A stretch of 64,000 nucleotides of DNA, taken from contig JAQWJZ010000037.1 of the NCBI GenBank assembly GCA_029248105.1, forward strand, positions 1 to 64,000. The letters are read 5' to 3'. Made by a program: the position numbers and the translations under genes. The stretch's first letter is position 1. The number at the start of each line of letters is the position of its first letter. The notes beneath the pieces were generated by a model. The model was not told where the DNA came from. It saw nothing but the letters and a program-made list of their open reading frames with translations, and made no database searches. Below are positions 60,448-64,000 of the stretch, in pieces. This DNA is from Flavobacteriales bacterium. Its GTDB lineage: Bacteria > Bacteroidota > Bacteroidia > Flavobacteriales > UBA7312.

Positions 60448-63297
60448 ATGCCCAAAGATACCTCAATACAATCCATTTTAATAATAGGTAGTGGTCCAAT
60501 TGTTATTGGTCAAGCCTGTGAATTTGACTACTCTGGCTCTCAAGCTGCTAGATCTCTTGCTGAAGAAGGAATAGAAGTTTCATTAATAAATTCTAATCCA
60601 GCAACGATAATGACTGATCCTGTTGTTGCAGATCATGTCTATTTAAAACCTCTAACTGTTGAATCTATTGAAGAGATTCTAGAAGAACGTAAAATTGATG
60701 CTGTTCTTCCAACTATGGGTGGACAAACAGCACTAAACTTATGTATAGAGGCTGATGAAAAAGGTGTCTGGGAAAAATATGGTGTAGATATTATTGGTGT
60801 TGATATTGATGCCATTAATATTACTGAAGACAGACAAGAGTTTAAAGAATTAATGAGTCGTATAGGTATCGATTGTGCACCCTCACAAACGGCTACTTCA
60901 TATCTAGAAGGTAAGGAAATTGCTCAAAAATTTGGCTTTCCATTATGTATTCGTGCATCTTATACTTTAGGGGGTAGTGGTGCATCTTTTGTACATGAAG
61001 CGAAAGACTTTGATGAACTCTTAAAAAGAGGTATGGCTATTTCGCCTATTCACGAAGTATTGATAGACAAAGCCTTACTAGGATGGAAAGAATATGAGCT
61101 TGAATTGTTGAGAGATAAAAATGATAATGTTATCATTATTTGTTCTATTGAAAATATGGATCCAATGGGTATTCATACAGGAGATTCCATAACGGTTGCT
61201 CCTGCCATGACTCTATCTGATACCACTTATCAACGCATGAGAGATATGGCTATCAAAATGATGCGTGCTATTGGTGATTTTGCGGGTGGCTGTAACGTTC
61301 AGTTTGCAGTTTCTCCTGATAAAAAGGAAGATATTATAGCTATTGAGATTAACCCTAGAGTTTCTCGTTCTTCGGCTTTGGCATCTAAAGCTACAGGTTA
61401 TCCTATTGCCAAAATAGCATCTAAACTTGCTATTGGATATACACTTGATGAACTCGATAATCAAATTACAAAATCTACATCGGCATATTTTGAGCCAACT
61501 TTAGATTATGTAATTGTAAAAATACCACGTTGGAACTTTGAAAAATTTGATGGTGCCGATAAAGTCCTTGGTTTACAAATGAAGTCTGTTGGCGAGGTGA
61601 TGGGAATTGGTCGATCTTTTCAAGAAGCTTTACAAAAAGCTTGTCAATCTTTAGAGATAGGTAGGAATGGCTTGGGTGCTGATGGCAAAAATTGGACTAA
61701 TCAAGATGATATTCTACATGCTATGAAATATGCTAGTAGCGATAGGGTATTTAGAATTTATGACGCTATTAGATTAGGTATTCCTTTGAAAACTATTTAC
61801 GATATCACAAGAATGGATTATTGGTTCATACGACAATTGGAAGAACTAGTAATGTTGGAGTTTGAAATTGAGAAATACCATATTGGAAATATCCCTAATG
61901 AATTGCTTTTAGAAGCTAAAATGAAGGGGTATGCTGATAGACAAATAGCCCACCTATTAAGGTGCTTAGAGAGTGAAGTCAACAATCTAAGAACAGAAAT
62001 GGGAATCAATAGGGTATATAAGCTTGTTGATACTTGTGCTGCAGAATTTGAGGCGAAAACTCCTTATTATTACTCTACTTTTGAGTCTAAAAAACAATTA
62101 GCAAATGGCGAATCATTCTCTGAAAATGAAAGTAGTCGTTCCGATAAAAAGAAAATTATTGTTTTAGGTTCTGGACCCAATCGTATAGGTCAAGGAATTG
62201 AGTTCGATTACTGTTGTGTTCATGGCGTATTAGCCGCAAAAGAATGCGAATACGAAACCATAATGATTAACTGTAACCCTGAAACAGTATCTACTGACTT
62301 TGACACTTCAGACAAATTATATTTTGAGCCTGTTTTTTGGGAGCACATCTACGATATCATTAAACACGAGAACCCAGAAGGTGTTATTGTTCAATTAGGT
62401 GGTCAGACGGCACTAAAACTAGCTGAAAAGTTAGAACGTTACGGTATCAAAATTATGGGTACTAGCTATGAAGCGCTAGACCTTGCAGAGGATAGAGGAC
62501 GTTTTTCTACTTTATTAAGAGATAATAATGTGCCATTCCCTGAATTTGGAGTTATCGAAACTGCGGAAGAAGCCATAGAATTATCAAAAGATTTAAATTT
62601 TCCAATATTGGTTAGGCCTTCTTATGTATTAGGCGGTCAAGGCATGAAAATTGTAATTAACGAATCTGAATTAGAACACCACGTCGTCAATTTATTGAAA
62701 GACATTCCTGGTAACAGAGTATTGTTAGACCACTACTTGGATAATGCTATTGAGGCAGAAGCAGATGCTATTTGTGATGGTAAAAACGTTTACATCATTG
62801 GTATAATGGAACATATTGAGCCTTGTGGTATTCACTCTGGAGATTCAAACGCTGTATTACCCACTTTTGACCTGAGTGATAATGTGCGTCAGCAAATGAT
62901 AGATATTACCAATAAAATTGCAGTAGCTTTAAAAACAGTAGGCTTGATAAATATTCAATTTGCTATTAAAGATGAAGTAGTCTATGTTATTGAAGCTAAC
63001 CCTAGAGCATCTAGAACAGTTCCTTTTATTGCTAAAGCCTACAAAGAACCTTATGTTAATTACGCCACAAAAGTAATGCTTGGGGAGAAAAAGGTCACAG
63101 ACTTTAATTTTGATCCTCAGAAAAATGGTTATGCCATTAAAGTACCTGTGTTCTCTTTCAACAAATTCCCTAATGTAAACAAAGAATTAGGACCAGAGAT
63201 GAAGTCGACTGGTGAAGCCATTCATTTTATTGATGATTTGAAGGATCCATTCTTCAAAAAGGTATATTCTGAAAGAAGCTTATATTTGAGTCGTTAA
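60448..63297 (+). CDS. carB: carbamoyl-phosphate synthase large subunit, without the allosteric domain
   Basis: 949 residues. Two ATP-grasp halves: the first opens with LIIGSGPIVIGQACEFDYSG and includes GGQTALNL, LRASYTLGGSGASF-like segment at IRASYTLGGSGASF and EINPRVSRSSALASKATG; the second opens with IVLGSGPNRIGQGIEFDYCC and includes GGQTALKLAEKLE, VRPSYVLGGQGM and IEANPRASRTVPFIAKA. The protein ends soon after KSTGEAIHFIDDLKDPFF. The C-terminal MGS-like regulatory domain of about 120 residues in E. coli CarB is absent. It makes carbamoyl phosphate for pyrimidine and arginine synthesis. carA is not adjacent. Confidence 0.97.
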   Translation: MPKDTSIQSILIIGSGPIVIGQACEFDYSGSQAARSLAEEGIEVSLINSNPATIMTDPVVADHVYLKPLTVESIEEILEERKIDAVLPTMGGQTALNLCIEADEKGVWEKYGVDIIGVDIDAINITEDRQEFKELMSRIGIDCAPSQTATSYLEGKEIAQKFGFPLCIRASYTLGGSGASFVHEAKDFDELLKRGMAISPIHEVLIDKALLGWKEYELELLRDKNDNVIIICSIENMDPMGIHTGDSITVAPAMTLSDTTYQRMRDMAIKMMRAIGDFAGGCNVQFAVSPDKKEDIIAIEINPRVSRSSALASKATGYPIAKIASKLAIGYTLDELDNQITKSTSAYFEPTLDYVIVKIPRWNFEKFDGADKVLGLQMKSVGEVMGIGRSFQEALQKACQSLEIGRNGLGADGKNWTNQDDILHAMKYASSDRVFRIYDAIRLGIPLKTIYDITRMDYWFIRQLEELVMLEFEIEKYHIGNIPNELLLEAKMKGYADRQIAHLLRCLESEVNNLRTEMGINRVYKLVDTCAAEFEAKTPYYYSTFESKKQLANGESFSENESSRSDKKKIIVLGSGPNRIGQGIEFDYCCVHGVLAAKECEYETIMINCNPETVSTDFDTSDKLYFEPVFWEHIYDIIKHENPEGVIVQLGGQTALKLAEKLERYGIKIMGTSYEALDLAEDRGRFSTLLRDNNVPFPEFGVIETAEEAIELSKDLNFPILVRPSYVLGGQGMKIVINESELEHHVVNLLKDIPGNRVLLDHYLDNAIEAEADAICDGKNVYIIGIMEHIEPCGIHSGDSNAVLPTFDLSDNVRQQMIDITNKIAVALKTVGLINIQFAIKDEVVYVIEANPRASRTVPFIAKAYKEPYVNYATKVMLGEKKVTDFNFDPQKNGYAIKVPVFSFNKFPNVNKELGPEMKSTGEAIHFIDDLKDPFFKKVYSERSLYLSR

Positions 63298-63300
63298 AGT

Positions 63301-63540
63301 ATGTTAAAAGCGCTATTATTAATACTTATTATTTTTTATTCGGTTCGTTTCTTAAGCCGACTTTTACTTCCTTTTTTGTTTAAGACAATGGTTAAGAAAG
63401 CACACAGCAATATGCGACCCAACGAACCTAAAAAGAGAGAGGGAGAAGTTTCTATTGATAAAACTTCAAAACAAAAAAAACAGTCTAATTCTTCGGTCGG
63501 TGAATACGTTGACTTTGAAGAAATAGATGATAACTCATAA
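63301..63540 (+). CDS. small membrane protein, DUF4834-like
   Basis: 79 residues. N-terminal membrane helix (LKALLLILIIFYSVRFLSRL), then a basic, Lys-rich tail ending in an acidic segment (GEYVDFEEIDDNS). This matches the small DUF4834 family of Bacteroidota. It lies 3 nt downstream of carB and 10 nt upstream of the YfhO-like gene, so probably part of the same transcript. Function unknown. Confidence 0.75.
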   Translation: MLKALLLILIIFYSVRFLSRLLLPFLFKTMVKKAHSNMRPNEPKKREGEVSIDKTSKQKKQSNSSVGEYVDFEEIDDNS

Positions 63541-63550
63541 ATAATAAATT

Positions 63551-64000
63551 ATGAAAACACTAGATTGGAAAAGGCTGATTCCTCATGTTTCAGCAGTTGT
63601 GATTTTTGTATTGATATCTCTAACTTACCTTTCTCCTGTCTTAGAGGGCAAGAAAATTGACCAACAAGATATCAAACAGTTTACAGGAATGGCTAAAGAA
63701 ATTGTTGATCATCGTTCTGAATACGATGAAGAACCACTTTGGTCAAACTCTATGTTTAGTGGTATGCCCGCTTATCAGATTTCAGTTTTATACAAGAAAA
63801 ACCTCATTTCTTATTGTAGAAATTTTTTCAAATTATATTTGCCAGGACCTGCTGGAGCAGTATTTCTCTATCTGCTTGGGTTTTACTTTCTACTCGTTTC
63901 ATTAGGTATAGATTATCGATTAGCTATTGTTGGAGCAATAGCTTATGCTTTTTCTTCCTATTTTTTTATAATTATAGAAGCAGGTCATAACACCAAAGCT
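63551..64000 (+). CDS. YfhO-like membrane protein, N-terminal part (runs off the window)
   Basis: 150 residues visible from ATG 63551. One membrane helix at residues 10-28 (VSAVVIFVLISLTYLSPVL), then a soluble loop with WSNSMFSGMPAYQISVLY, then further helices (GPAGAVFLYLLGFYFLLVSL, YRLAIVGAIAYAFSSYFFII). These are hallmarks of large YfhO-type membrane proteins with many helices, often linked to glycosyl transfer. The C-terminus and function are outside the window. Confidence 0.85.
   Translation, partial: MKTLDWKRLIPHVSAVVIFVLISLTYLSPVLEGKKIDQQDIKQFTGMAKEIVDHRSEYDEEPLWSNSMFSGMPAYQISVLYKKNLISYCRNFFKLYLPGPAGAVFLYLLGFYFLLVSLGIDYRLAIVGAIAYAFSSYFFIIIEAGHNTKA

Noticed and set aside
63657-63905. 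82-residue open frame near the right edge
   Set aside because: It lies within the YfhO-like gene in a different frame; the YfhO frame has the expected motifs and remains open to the window end.

Overview
The window is chromosomal DNA from an AT-rich member of the Bacteroidota, most likely a free-living marine Flavobacteriales (Cryomorphaceae- or Crocinitomicaceae-like) bacterium. The evidence is a type IX secretion system (T9SS) component (PorT), at least five secreted proteins with C-terminal T9SS sorting domains, a short 287-residue primary sigma factor of the Bacteroidota kind, promoter elements of the Bacteroidota form TAnnTTTG, a carB without the C-terminal regulatory domain, and futalosine-type menaquinone synthesis (mqnE plus ubiE/menG). 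Gene order is core-chromosome throughout. I see no prophage, insertion sequence, CRISPR array or integrated element.

Layout. 1-3036: the N-terminal 1012 residues of a giant secreted repeat protein that runs off the left edge. 3127-8839: accessory genes (a photolyase-like flavoprotein, a Kazal-domain secreted protein, an alpha/beta hydrolase, a rhodanese-thioredoxin lipoprotein, tmRNA, and a chimeric secreted-protein/Fic gene). 8894-16229: housekeeping (saccharopine/alanine dehydrogenase-like enzyme, rpe, rpoD, pnp, rpsO, accD, fbaA). 16328-25670: an rRNA methyltransferase-like gene, an FAD oxidoreductase, porT, ubiE, a cation-chloride or amino-acid transporter, a voltage-gated K+ channel, a heptose kinase-like gene and an aminotransferase. 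25801-34628: a T9SS protein, an MFS transporter, xerD, aroQ, ddl, a PASTA protein, a T9SS protein and an rluD-like gene. 34625-41331: a tight five-gene operon read leftward: MbnP-like lipoprotein, MbnH-like dihaem peroxidase, M43 metalloprotease, trypsin-like protease, mqnE. 41476-47357: an addA/addB-type recombination nuclease. 47604-56833: a phosphodiesterase, tRNA-Glu, proS, envelope proteins, a TPR protein, a zinc-ribbon coiled-coil protein and a Nif3-like protein. 56906-64000: lpxK, purine nucleoside phosphorylase, a T9SS protein, rpmH, carB, a DUF4834-like gene and the start of a YfhO-like membrane protein.

Themes. Envelope and secretion: PorT, five T9SS cargos, LpxK, the heptose kinase, Ddl and PASTA proteins, and FadL/OmpP1. 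Menaquinone: MqnE and UbiE/MenG. Genome economy is extreme. Seven of eight convergent protein-gene pairs overlap at their 3' ends. In two places a terminator abuts or overlaps the next promoter. Five genes have the -7 promoter box only 4-5 nt before the start codon, which predicts leaderless mRNAs.

The most unusual items are the chimeric Fic gene at 8267-8839, the bimodal promoter-to-start spacing, the MbnP/MbnH-protease-MqnE operon, and the seven-fold 23-residue Asp/Cys repeat array in the first gene, a single copy of which also sits at the N-terminus of the MbnP-like lipoprotein. All functional calls come from reading sequence and motifs by eye; no database search was run.
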